The notes: a model not told the origin generated them from the letters alone. DNA of 64,000 nt from Pseudomicrostroma phylloplanum (GCA_039545275.1 BCHS01000017.1:124001-188000), one strand, 5' to 3'. Counted from the stretch's first letter, positions 36,374 to 47,467 are shown. Numbers and translations are program-made.

Positions 36374-36983
36374 AATCTCCCAACAAGACGCAAGGCAGAG
36401 CGAGGCGAGGCGAGGCGAGGTAGAGGGCGCGCCTCCCGGCAGTCTTTCCCGCAATACCCAAATGTAGTACCATCGTACCTTATCACGAATCTCCCCATAG
36501 ACGTGCCTGTCCACAATTCGAAGTCCCATTCTGCTTAATGAATCATGAGACATCATGAACCTGTCTGTGCCGTGGCATCGGATGGATCATGCAGTGTCGC
36601 CCTCTATCGCTCCTGGCGCATGAGCCAATGGAGCTTCCATCGATCACGCACGTGTCACGATTGTCCGCCTGAGACGAATGGGACTCGCTTCCGCCTTCCG
36701 CTTCCGCTGCCGATTGCATGCAGGGCGGCAGAGAGCAACACCCGAGGTGTAGAAGCCACTTGAGCACAGCCGCCTTCGAGAGACAGACCAGAGAGGGTGT
36801 GTGAGCTTTGTTTGATGCTGAGAGGGTGGTCACATCTTGACTTGAGGTCAGATTCCCATTCTACACCATCACTCTTGCTTCCTCCTTCCTCCTTTTCGTC
36901 TTCTTACTCTAGCCTGTTATTCCTCACTTTGACCTGCTTGTGTTCCCTTGCTCACCCACGCTCGTCTAGCACAACAACCCAAC
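36374..36983 (+). promoter_or_regulatory. Spacer and promoter of the SUR7/PalI gene
   Basis: This 610-nt spacer starts with a short tandem repeat (36401-36420) and ends with a pyrimidine-rich leader before the ATG. I see no coding signal. Confidence 0.5.
36401..36420 (+). repeat. Short tandem repeat (CGAGG)4
   Basis: Four perfect copies of the 5-mer CGAGG lie about 30 nt after the stop of the FLC-like gene. Nothing suggests a function. Confidence 0.8.
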
Positions 36984-38120
36984 ATGCCCGCCCGCAAGAC
37001 GTTTTGCCTCCCCTCTCTCGTAACAACCTTCATAGCCCTCATCCTCCTCATCCTCGTCACCATCTCCGTCCCTCTAACAACCCACAGCTCCTCTCCTTTC
37101 TACATTGTTGAAGCCAAGGACCTCAATGGGACAGTGACGGATGGTACGGGGAATGGAGCGAATGCTAATAGGGATTTGACGGCTGTGAGGGCGGGGATTT
37201 GGGGGTATTGCAGTCAGGGAGTGGGGGAGAGTAGTTATGGGTATTGCTCGGATAATAATCACCAGTGAGTCAGCAGCAACGATGAAGGAGGATTGGAGAC
37301 TTGTGACGAGCGAAAGAGCACGGGGTGCTTATACCCCCTTCCCTTCCAATTCGCACGACTTGCGTCAGATGGAACGTCACATTCGACGCAGTGAACAGCA
37401 CCACTAGCGACTATGGCTCCGTCTCTATTGGACCCTCGTGGACTCGAGGACTCGTCGTAGCCGTCGTGGCCATGGTCTTTACTGCCGTGGGCTTCGCCCT
37501 CTCCTTCTTCCCACACTTGATCGTACAGCTGGTTGCGGCCTTTGTTCTCTTCCTGGCGATGCTGCTTACCTTCATTGCGTTTATCATCCAGAGTGAGTGG
37601 AACAAGAGAGAGGGAGAAGGAGGCAAGCCCTTGGCATGTTGTCTGATCCTGATCCTGATCCTAATCCCTGACTCCCCCTGCCTGCCCCTCTCCAGTCGCA
37701 TTCTACGTCTACTTCCTCCAACGTATCCACAGAGTGACCGAATCACGCGACGTCATGCCCGGCGCTGGCTTCTACATGACCCTCATCTGCATTCCCCTCC
37801 TGGCCTTCTCCATGGTCACCGTCTTCTGCGGTTGGCGAAGCGACAAGGCCGGTAATGCCCCCTCGGCAGGGTACGGAGCTAGCGGCGCTGGTGCTGGTGC
37901 TGGAGCATATGGATCGGACATGGAGACTGGCACTGGTAGGAAAGGACGATTCGCTGCGCCTTGGAAGAGGAACAGAGGTGCTGCTGGAGCTGGAGCTGGT
38001 GCTGGGAATGGGACAGTCAACGACGGGTACGGTCAGAGGAGCTATGATGATGGACACAACAAGGATAGCATTCCTCTTTCGTCCAGGCAGAAGGTTCTCG
38101 ATGCCTACCACAGCAGCTAG
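36984..38120 (+). CDS. SUR7/PalI family plasma-membrane protein
   Basis: PalI/Rim9 and Sur7 proteins are four-helix membrane proteins in pH sensing or eisosomes. Exons 36984-37264, 37369-37592 and 37696-38120 give 309 residues. Helix 1 is TFIALILLILVTISVPL; then comes an extracellular loop with the W-G-YC...YC pattern (IWGYCSQ, YGYCSD) typical of the claudin-like fold. Helices 2-4 are in exons 2 and 3 (RGLVVAVVAMVFTAVGFAL, LVAAFVLFLAMLLTFIAFII, FYMTLICIPLLAFSMVTVF). The cytosolic tail is rich in Gly-Ala repeats (GAGAGAGAY), then charged. Which subfamily it belongs to is not settled; the short tail argues against a full-length ascomycete PalI. Confidence 0.85.
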
Positions 38121-38750
38121 TGGCGATGAAGAGCTACGTCTCTAGCTGGATAAGAGATGTTGCCGACGATGTGGGCTCTTTAACAGGCTTGGGAGAACCC
38201 TCGACGGGGTGTATTGCCCTCTTGGACTCCTGATGCGATTGGCGGCTATTGGCGGGATATACCTATGCTCTTCTTATATACCTTCCTCTCACATGCGTGA
38301 GCTACGCAATGCTCCAGCTTATCCATGTCATATACTTGACCACTGCCACCAATTGCTCGAGCTGCTGCTACAGAGATCGTCTGACGGCGGAGCATATACG
38401 CCCGTGAGCCTTGAGCGGTAGCGTGCATGACCACTTCCGCTCCCTATGTGCGCCGTTCCGTTCCGTTCTCACTGAGTCGCACCGCGCGCACGCGCTTGCG
38501 GTTTCCCTCCTGCCCTTGCTCGCCCGCCCGCTGTGGGCCTTCCGCCCCCGCCCAACGGCCTGCGCCTGCGCCCTGCGCCTGTGGCTGCTCTGTCCTGCCC
38601 TGCCCTCGCCCTCTCCCGCCTCGCCTCGCCTGCCTGCTCGCCCCGCCCGCCAGAGCCAGTGTGGAAATCTTTCTACACACACACACTGAAGCGCCCGCCC
38701 TGTTCCTTCCTCCTACCACCCATCACCCATCACCCACATCCTCCTTCACG
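38121..38750 (+). promoter_or_regulatory. eL39 gene promoter region
   Basis: This 630-nt spacer precedes the ribosomal protein gene. It includes a very C/G-rich tract (38500-38660) and a short CA run (38674-38686). Such pyrimidine-rich leaders are common in highly expressed ribosomal protein genes. No gene is seen. Confidence 0.55.
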
Positions 38751-39906
38751 ATGCCATCTCAGAAGTCGTTCCGAACTAAGGTCAAGCTCTGCAAGGCTAA
38801 CAGGCAGAACCGGTGAGTATTCTAGACTGGATCAGGATTAGGACGGGGTTTGGCTGGGTTGAAGGGTTGGAGGGATTAGAAGAGATGGGAAGAGGAAGGG
38901 TGAGGGCGGTGGGGAGGATGGAACGCAAAGATGAGCGGGTGCAAAGATGTTGGAGTAGGGTTTTGGGAGGTCATCGAGATGGTTGGAGGGATGCTAGTCA
39001 GAGGAAGAGAGGCAGACAAGGAACCTGCCGCAAGAGATTGGCCCCTCTGGACAAGACGCTCGAGCTTGGCCTTTCAGTCGATGTATAAGATGTCCAAGCA
39101 TCTTCTCATCAGCTGGATGACCGGATGGCAAAGCTGCCTGCTGTCGTGGAGTCAGCACTCCAGATACTGCAGTCTCTCGAGGGCTGGCTCAGGCGAGTGG
39201 GAAGAGCACAGACGTTGCTGAGATCTCGAGATCCTACTGTCTGGCTTCTTCCTGCTACGACTGCAAGGCACCCGCAATGGCTTCATCACAAGCCATCTCG
39301 AGCTACCTTTGCCATCCACCCGACGTCATCCGTGCCTTGCGGAAGTCCCTCCTTGTCGGGCAGCGCTGTCCTGCTCGATCTGGTCACCGTGCTGAGACTT
39401 GCCATTGCAGTCCAGGCATTCGAGGGGGCTACGACGGAGGCAGTCTTGCAGAGACAGTCAGCGGCAGGGGAGACGACGATTGGATAGCAGTGGCTAGTGG
39501 GGTGGGACACCTGGGACTCGTGAGGCTTCCATCCCGTCCGGGCCTTGTCCCAAGGGGTCGCCCTCTGGCGTGCAAAGCCGCCAGACGAGTCCCACCCAGC
39601 TTCTCACTGGCCATTGTTGAAGGTGGCGATGAAGCAGACTGGCAACAGGCAGACAGGCTACCACATTCCTCATTGCAGACCTACAGTGTTACTCACGCCT
39701 ACTGCTTTTGCCCTGCCCTGTCTTTAGCCCAATCCCCGGCTGGTTCCGAATGAAGACCGACAACAAGATCCACTACAACAAGAACAGGCGGTGAGTAGGC
39801 GGTCCCTCCCCTTCAGCAACAGGCACTCTGTCCCTCGTACTGACTCTTCGTCACCTCCATCCCACTCACCACCAGTCACTGGCGACGAACCAAGCTGAAC
39901 ATCTAA
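38751..39906 (+). CDS. RPL39: 60S ribosomal protein eL39
   Basis: eL39 lines the peptide exit tunnel of the large ribosomal subunit. Three exons (38751-38812, 39728-39790, 39876-39906) give exactly 51 residues, the universal length. The protein starts MPSQKSFRTKVKLCKANRQN, continues IPGWFRMKTDNKIHYNKN, and ends HWRRTKLNI. Both introns split arginine codons in phase 2, with GTGAGT donors and AG acceptors. The second intron is 85 nt, normal for this window, but the first is 915 nt. The gene is tiny and mostly intron, so open-frame scans miss it. The identity is certain. Confidence 0.97.
38813..39727 (+). other. Unusually long first intron of RPL39
   Basis: This intron is 915 nt, about ten times the typical length here. 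Ribosomal protein introns often host snoRNAs or regulatory elements. By eye I find no strict box C (RTGATGA) paired with box D on the plus strand. Overlapping open frames (39125-39487, 39277-39753) show no recognised family. Confidence 0.6.
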
Positions 39907-40117
39907 ACGGAGGAAAGCGAACGGAACAAAACGGTGGGGGAACCGCGACTCACTTGTTCGCACCACCCTCTCGCTTCTCCTTCTCTTGCCCTTCGAATTC
40001 GATGTTCCTCTCTTCATGATCACCCGACCCTTTCTTGCGACGTAGAGGGGAAGCCACTTCTACTTCTGAGGTAGACGGCTCCCTTTCGTCTTGTACACTC
40101 ATCTCATCTTCCACATA

Positions 40118-40138
40118 CTCGCTCGCTCGCTCGCTCGC
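40118..40138 (+). repeat. Tetranucleotide microsatellite (CTCG)5
   Basis: Five perfect CTCG units plus a trailing C lie in the spacer downstream of RPL39. This is a simple repeat with no visible function. Confidence 0.9.
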
Positions 40139-40256
40139 ATACCGCGACGGTCTGGCAGCTCGCTTTCAAAGGGGGAACATCGTCCTCCTGAGATTGTTCT
40201 GTCGAATGTCATTTCACATTAGCATCGCCATCGCCCACACACATACTTCCACGTCT

Positions 40257-40284
40257 GGCAGGCAGGCAGGCAGGCAGGCAGGCA
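40257..40284 (+). repeat. Tetranucleotide microsatellite (GGCA)7
   Basis: Seven perfect GGCA units lie in the same spacer. This is a simple repeat that is likely length-variable between strains. Confidence 0.9.
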
Positions 40285-40499
40285 CTAGAGGCAGACGCCG
40301 ACGCAGAGGAGAGCTAGCAAGACAGGGTCGGTGCGTCTTGTCTTGCTCGACGCGAGATCAGTATGAGATGAGATTGATTAAGTGACGGATGGGAGATCGT
40401 ACGACTGATGGTTGACGATCGATGGTTGTCGAGTGGGATAAAGTATCCATCATGCTCTAGGCTCCTCCACGATGTCTTCATGCAGCTCCCCACCTGACC

Positions 40500-43312
40500 T
40501 TACCTGACTCTACCTCCTCTCCCCGCAACCTCAGTCTCATCCTCCTCGTCCTCTCCAACATCAAAGAGTTGCTCCCCACTCCCGTTCTCTCCCATCCCTT
40601 GCTCAGCTCCATCATCCCGATGTCCGCTGCGATACCGATACGAGGGAGAAGGCCCAGCAGATCCGCTTGCGATGCCTGCAGCGGCAGAAGGGGAAGCTCT
40701 GCTCTTGCCTTTGGTGCTGCCCCGGCGATCTTCGAATGTGACGTGCTTGCCACTGCCGCTGCCGCTGCCAGTGCGACGCCTGTCGTGTCCTCCCTCGTCG
40801 GAGAAATAGCCATCATCCTCGTCATCCTCCGCCGCCTCGCCCTCCTCAACAAGACGCTCCAGCTCCATTTCCTGATCCGACTTGCTTCCAGCACCGATGC
40901 CGCTGCCGCCACCTCCGTTGAGGCGTGGCGAGGAAAGGTGCGGAGATTGTGGGTAGCGATTGTGACGACGCGCTTGACGACGTAGCCGGAGGAGGATGCA
41001 GGTGCCTACGGTCACGAGGATGAGGATGACGATTAGGGCTGCTGAGCCCGCGTTGCTGATGGAGCAGGGGAGCAGGAGGAACACTTGTCAGAGATTGATC
41101 CTCGCTGGCGAGCAAGGCTGGCAGTAGGAACTCACTAGTACGCGGCCCACTTGGCCTGCTCTGCCACTTCCTCCTCGCTCTTCCCATCAGCACCCACGAC
41201 CATTGGCCTGTGGTCCTCAGTGCCTCCGATGATACCACCAAGCAAGCCTCCGCCCGCAGACCCACTACTCGACCCAGCGCCAGCGCCAGCGGGGGCAACG
41301 ATGAGTTTCCGGTCCGTCTCACCCTCGAGGGAGCTCTGTATCAGGGCAGAAGGGCCAGCAGCGCCCATTAGGTCTACACCCATGAAGCGTAGCATCATGT
41401 CGTGAGCCTCGACGGGCTTGTCGAAGCCTACCATGTGGCTCGCATTGGCAATGTTGACGTAGGTGAGGCCGCGCGCTTCTTGCCAGTAGCCCGCGTGGGC
41501 GTTGTTCACTCTCCAGGAGCGCTTTGGAGCTGGCGTCGACTGTAGTGCGTCGAGAGACGAGAGCAAGGTGTTAGTCAGCTGTCTCTCCCGGTCTGCTACG
41601 AGTCCCCATCTAAGATATCATCTACTCACACCCCAGCCTGTCTGTCCCTTCCACTTGAGATTATCAATCAGTCTCTCTATCCCAATATGATTACATATCA
41701 GATCCTGATCTCCCGCAAAAAGCATCACCTTTACTCCCTTCTCCAGGATACCCGGCAGCAACACGACGCTAGCCTCAGACTTGTCCGACCTGAGACCAGA
41801 GGAGACTCGATGATTACATTCGATCCATGCCTCGGGATGTTTTGCCCTGTTCACATGGAAGGCCTCGCGGACGTCGTTACGAGCTAGATAGTCGTACGTT
41901 GCTTGGAGGGTCGGTGGCCAGTTCATACCGCAGGCGGGGTGGGAGTCGGTCAACCGAACATCGTAGATATTGATGCAGCGGGTCTCTCCACTCATGGAGT
42001 CCAAACTCTCATTGATGACGTCTCTGAGCAGGTTTTCACAGACGGGGATATCCTGCGGGTGCTTTCCCTTTGGGATCTTGCGCTTCTCAGCTTCACAGAG
42101 GGCGTTCCTTTGCTTGAGTTTCGTGGCCTTTGCGTCGCCCTCTTTCCAGAGACCAGATTCGAGCATCATGTCTAGCTCTGAGCCTGCCTGGGACATGGGG
42201 TCGATGGCGCCGTTGCCTATCACGATTCCTTGCAGGTCCAGGAGAGAGCCGGGATCGGAGAGGATTGCGTGGGCCGTGTAGGGGATACTGATGGGGTGAA
42301 GGTGGGCAGGCGGCAAGGGAGCGTCAGCGCAACGACCTAGTAGGTCCTGCGAGCTGTAGTCTACTTACTATTGCCCAGCACTAAGGACGGGTGGACGAGA
42401 AGGGTCGGACGGAGGGGCAAGCAGATCGTGAGCTCGTCTGCTCCACACGAGCTATCAACTCCATGCTCAACCCTACTCACAAGCTCTCCCCCGCAATGAA
42501 GAATTCCGTCCCACTCTCCTTCTTATACTCTGGAAAGATCTCCAGAAACCTATGCATAAAGTAGTTCACATCCTTTGCCGCCTCCTCGAGCGTCTTTGCA
42601 TATCCATCTGTGTTAACATAGCTGAACCCTGTGCCGACAGGTTGGTCAAGGAAGAGTACGTCGGTGTACTCGTTCCAGGCTCCTCCGGGGGCGGTCCACT
42701 CTAGTGATCCTTTGCTGTTGGCAGCGAGGGATGGGCGGAAGGATCCGATTTCCATCATGACTCCGTCGAAGGAGGAACATCCGGGACCTCCATTGAACCA
42801 AAGGAGAAGCCTTCTCTTACCCCCTGGACCACCACCAAGATGTCGTGCCTTTTCGAGGAGGAAATAGAGGTGGGCATCATTCTCTGGCTCTTTTGAGTGT
42901 AGGTTCGCAGGGGGGCGTGCGGGGAGATTGCCAGCGTAGAGGAGGAGGGAGGAGGAGTTTTGAAGAGAGGGGATAGAGGAGACGTAGAAGCTGGCGGCGG
43001 AGGGGAGGGTGGACTCGTAGGACATGGCGAGCTAGAGGTACCCCTGGGTGACGCGCTTCCACGAGGCAGGGGGAGGTGGTGCGCCTTTCTACCGCGACAG
43101 AGGTATGGCGGTGGGCACCACAGAAGTACGTCAAGACAGCTGACAGCGATACGATACGATATGAGGAGGATGCTGACGATGGCCGTACGACGCAAAGAGA
43201 GTAAAGGGGCAGAGAGAAGGATGAAGCCAAAGGGCAGCAGCAGCAGTCTAGGTTGTTCGGGTCGCAATGGCAACTGGGCTGCGAAGCGAGCGGAAGCAAA
43301 GGCGCCGCCCAT
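40500..43312 (-). CDS. KEX1: Kex1, Golgi serine carboxypeptidase
   Basis: Kex1 trims C-terminal basic residues from peptides cut by Kex2 in the late Golgi. From ATG 43025 the exons are 43025(43031)-42481, 42380-42369 (12 nt), 42287-41630, 41539-41136 and 41055-40500: 724 residues. Motifs are NGGPGCSS, the nucleophile site GESFAGQY (rebuilt across the micro-exon), LFAGDQDLICN (Asp) and NASHMV (His). A membrane helix (ALIVILILVTVGTCILLRL) and an acidic cytosolic tail follow, as in all Kex1. ATG 43025 lacks a signal peptide. A putative 5' exon, 43312-43130 with donor GTACTT and acceptor CTCTAG at 43032, would add a hydrophobic leader and give 787 residues. That exon is uncertain; everything from 43025 on is firm. 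Confidence 0.9.
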
Positions 43313-43558
43313 CACCCACCGGACTTCCTTGTTCGTCTCCCGACACCAACACCAACGGAAAGAGGAGAGGAGCAGGAGCAAGGCGCCAGAGGGGGGGAAA
43401 GGTACCCGCGTCGTACACCGGCGCACGCACTCACGCTCTGGTACTGGTACGAGTACAAGTACAGGTGGCATTGATCAAGGAGCGACGAAGGACAGATATA
43501 GTACACGAAGCGCAACGCAGACATGAAGCTCTTTGCTCATACCAGCCACTCGCATCAC

Positions 43559-46500
43559 TCAAACCACACATCCCCACCTCGCCAGCCCCACAACGACCAT
43601 CCCGATTCCCACCAGCAGACTGCCATAGGTCACCGCCGCCCATCCCAGCGTAGGCAGGGCCAGCTTCCAGATCGCATCCGAGGTGGCGTGTAGCGCAGAG
43701 AGGGAGACGTAGGTCACCCATAGGGAGCGCAGCGCAGGGAAGAGGACAGCAGCTCCGTCGTGCCGTCTAGGAGGGCCGAGGGAGAAGAGGGGACCCTGAG
43801 CCAGGGCGAGAGAGGAGGAGAGGAGCAGCAGAGAGCCGATGCTCCATAGCGCAGCATCTGTCAAAGATGACACGAGAGCGAGATGGTCAGCAGTGTGGAA
43901 AGATCTCTGGGAAAGCGCGTCATTACTCACCTAGTCTCCATAGAGCAGCCAACGCGCTGGGCAGCTCGGGCAAACTCGCACCCAGCGATTGCTCCAGCTT
44001 CACCCTCGTGCGAGCAGCGACCAGACGATCGATCTGATCCTCCAGATGAGCAATCATGCTCAGTTCCGACTCATCAGACGACGACGTCGATGAGATAGAC
44101 GAAGAGGAACCCCCCTCGTCGTTGGACAGAGAAAGTCGTCGACTCTTGCCGTTCAAAGCCGGAGCAACGGCGCTGCTCGAGGCAATCACGGTCGCTTCTG
44201 CCGCCGGCGCAGAAGTCAGGGTGGCCTTGTTGCGCCTCTTTGACCCGTCCTGCGAGACAATGACGGGCACATCGGACCCACCCCCTCCTCCCCAATAATT
44301 CGGAAAGCCCTCGTCGACTTCTTGCTGCCATGCTCTGAGGCCGCCCTTGACATTGACAAAGTCGATTTGACGATCCTGCCTTTTGCGGATTTCCGCTGTC
44401 AGAAGGGAGGAAGACAGACGCGAATCGTTGCCTCTTGTGCAAACGAGGTGTACGAGTTGCCGGCTGCCGGATGCTGACGTAGGAAGCAGGGTCTCAATGG
44501 TAGAGAGTGCTTCCGAGGGATTTCTGCGAATGTTAGAATAAGGGATGTCTGAAGAGGAGACAGAATCGAGGAGAAATCCGAGTCAGCGGATCAGGTCCTC
44601 GTGAGGGTAGCGTCAGCTTGATCAACTCACTCGTAGCGCCCTGCAACTTGGTGATCCCAAACTCTTCCTCTGTGCGTACATCCACGAGCACGTCCGGTCT
44701 ACGCTTCGCCTGAGCGAGCTGCTTGGCCGTCTCTTCTCTGCCTAGCTCTCCCTTCTGAGGCTGTTGACCGGCAGTCTCGAGTCCACAGAACGCAACATAG
44801 TCCTCATCTTCCAGGGACTTGATTCGTCCGCCGCCATTACCCTCATCACCGCAGACAGCACAGTTCTCTCTCCTCGGCCGGATCTTGACTGTCCTGAAGG
44901 GTGTAGTGCTAAGAGGACTGACAAGCAGCATAGTCGGTCGCTCTTCTGCATCTCCCAGGCCGACAACGAGCTTGATGGTTTCCATGGCTTGCAAAGTCCC
45001 AACAAGCCCCGTAACAGTGCCGAGCACGCCAGAGTCTTCGCAATTTGTCACTTCCGATGGCTTGGGAGAGGAGGGAAAGACGCAGCGATAGCACGGACCA
45101 GGTAGGTCTGTTGATAGATGGCGATGCAGGGTCATGACTTGGCCTTCGTAGCTCTGTCCAGCGCCGGATACTACCATCTTGTCGGAGAGCACTGCTGCGT
45201 CGTTGATGAGGTACCGTGTGAGGGGATTGTCGGTACAGTCTAGCGTCAGGTCATATGACCCAACATAGGAGAGGGCATTGGCGGCTGTCAAAGCCTCCAC
45301 GATGGGCTGTACAGTGACGTGAGGGTTGATGCTGGCAGAGTCAAGACAGATAGAGCAGGTCAGGTGAGTCATGCTTTAGCTACCTCTTCCGCCAGTGGTG
45401 ATTCCAGACTCACTCTTTCACAGCCTCTCGTACACTCTCTGCCTTACTAGTACCGATGCGATCCTCCGTGTGCAAGATCTGTCTTGCCAGATTGGACCTC
45501 TCCACTACGTCGTGGTCCATCACTGAGATATGGCCGACGCCAACGGCGGCGAGATACTGCACTGCCGGACAGCCCAGTCCGCCCGCACCCACTACGAGGA
45601 CTCTGGCCTTACGCAGCTTGAGCTGTCCCTCGAGACCAAAAGAGGGTAGGATCATCTGACGCCCATACCGTTGATACTCGGGTAGAGTCAGCGGCAATGA
45701 CGCTTCGGACAGACGGGTAAGGGGAGGCCATTGATTGGAAGAGGCGTCTGCCATACGACTCTTGACCTTGCCGTCAGGAGTCAAGTCGTTGTTCTTGATG
45801 CTTGCAGTGGTGGTGGCAGCACTGTAGTCATCAGCCTGTGATCCTTGCAATGCCCAGAAGTTTAGCTGTCCCTCTTCCTCGTCTGCCTGACCTTCCTCGG
45901 GTAGATAGATGGGCGCATACATCGCCAGATGACGGTACAGCTGGATCGTGCCTCGAACGAAGTCGGCGATGGACCCTGCGATGAGGATAAGAAAATTAGC
46001 GACAGTTGATTGGGTTCACTATGTATCAGCACTGATCGCATCTGGTGCCACTCACATCCGAGAGCCAGCCAGACTACCACGCGGAAGGAGGCTTCCTGAG
46101 GGTCCAGCATCGACCAACGAATCTGATCCAGTAGATCGACGCCGTTTGTCATTGTGGAGAGCGGTGCCTTAGACGCAGGTGAAAATGTGCTGGTGATGGA
46201 CATGCCATTCATGAGATCTGCGGCTACCGCATCGACGTGGACCTTTGCCAGGGTAACAGCGCAAGCAGTGACGATGAGACACGCCTTGAAGAGCTCTGAG
46301 AAGACGGCCTTTGCGATGCATGCCACGATCACCTGACTCTTCTCATCCTGATCTGGATTCTCTTCACGATCCAGGGAGAAAAAGGGAAGTGCCTTTGCGA
46401 GACTTTGCAGTAGATCGAAGAGGAGCGCCGAGAAGTGAGAGATGAGGCTGCGCAACTTGTGAGCGGCAGTATAGCCTGCCACGGACAAGGCAAAGAGGGA

Positions 46501-46785
46501 CCAGCTGAGGGACGAGTGCGGGCCCAAGAGTGTGGAGCAGCGCGTAGAGCCATATCGGGCCTCGTCACCGGCGCTCTGCTCGGTCAAGCCAATGTGAGGA
46601 AGATGGCAGTGTATGCGCAAGGAGAGACACACGAAGAGGATGATGAACGCAAGAGCGGGGAGGAGTGCGATGCCATGGGCAAAGAGCAGGTGGGAGTACG
46701 AGGGAAGAGGATCGGCCGAGAGGGACAGGATGGACGCTCTCCGATAGCCGGTGTCCTGACTGCTAGGACCGCCCGCGAGGGGCAT
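43559..46785 (-). CDS. UBA4: Uba4 (Urm1-activating E1 plus rhodanese) in frame with flanking membrane segments
   Basis: Exons 46785-46056, 45975-45414, 45331-44631, 44548-43931 and 43857-43559 form one 969-residue frame; introns are 73-82 nt, GT-AG, all phases matching. Residues 1-~280 hold about five hydrophobic segments, the last ([19 protein letters not shown]) spanning the first splice join. Residues ~318-749 are a complete Uba4, which activates Urm1 for tRNA thiolation: [36 protein letters not shown], catalytic Cys in [11 protein letters not shown], zinc pairs CYRC and CAVC, rhodanese loop CTRGNDS, and the usual end [17 protein letters not shown]. The frame then runs on through a Ser-rich linker and coil into three or four more hydrophobic segments. 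Uba4 alone could start at ATG 45754, but no stop isolates it. Confidence 0.75.
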
Positions 46786-47467
46786 GACGGCAAGGGAAGG
46801 TGAGGTCCGTAGGCTGTGTGGTAGATACGAAGGTCGTCAATCAGAAGAGTCGAGGTGCGTGCAGAGGCGACGCGGACGGAAGATGTCCCGAGCGGCGCCC
46901 TCGGGAGTCTAAATTCTTCCCACAGCCGTTCCGAGGGTCCATGCAGGGGCGGATGATAAGATGGGCGGGGGCAAGCGGAGGCGCGCCATCCGGAGCCGAG
47001 CTGAGATGCGGGCCATTCCTTCCTGATGCGTGCGTCCGCCACTGAACCCTGGGCGGATGATTAGCAATGGGCTGACGGCGAGTGCGTGGGGCGGCATGCC
47101 GGCTTGCCGCACAGCGTAGCGTGACCCTGAGCCAGTCTCACCCAGCCAGCCTGTGCCTCTGCCTCTTTTGCCTGATGAGATGCGGGCGGCGATCGACAGT
47201 GGCATGACGCGCGTGGCGATTACCCAAGGCGTACACCTATCGGCCCGTGCGGGACACTGCTCTTGTGCCTGGATGCGCCAGATGACGGCCTCCGACGGCG
47301 AACGAAAGAGTGGAGCCGTACATACGAAGCCCCGCCTCGGTGTCCGCCGATGGTCATGGAAGGGGTAGAAGATGGAGGCGGGGGGGNAAAGGTTATATAT
47401 ATCACAGACGTAGCTGGCAGTTTCTTTCTTCCTTTGCCACCAAAACATCTCTCCCATCTCATACACA
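46786..47467. promoter_or_regulatory. Bidirectional promoter region UBA4-fusion gene / catalase
   Basis: This 682-nt region lies between divergent starts. It holds a TATA-like element next to the catalase gene (separate entry). An ambiguous base N at 47387, at the end of a poly-G run, suggests the assembly is uncertain there. Confidence 0.6.
47394..47402 (+). promoter_or_regulatory. TATA-like element upstream of catalase
   Basis: The run TATATATAT lies 65 nt before the catalase ATG, in an otherwise GC-rich region. The position and the strongly biased codons of the gene fit a highly inducible TATA promoter. Confidence 0.6.

Larger units (their letters stand above)
39907..40499. other. Convergent spacer RPL39 / KEX1 with two tetranucleotide repeats
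   Basis: This 593-nt spacer lies between convergent genes. It carries a (CTCG)n and a (GGCA)n repeat, annotated separately. A plus-strand frame of 116 codons here (40035-40385) has no ATG-led conserved content. I see no gene. Confidence 0.6.

Noticed and set aside
38813..39727. Box C/D snoRNA in the RPL39 intron
   Set aside because: I found no RTGATGA box C followed at proper distance by CTGA on the plus strand; I leave the question open as a finding only.
40035..40385. 116-codon plus-strand frame over the GGCA repeat
   Set aside because: It is driven by simple repeats, has no family likeness, and lies in a convergent spacer.
43313..43558. Continuation of KEX1 or the UBA4-fusion gene into the spacer between them
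   Set aside because: Open frames here are short and mixed; I saw no join better than the candidate exon at 43312-43130.
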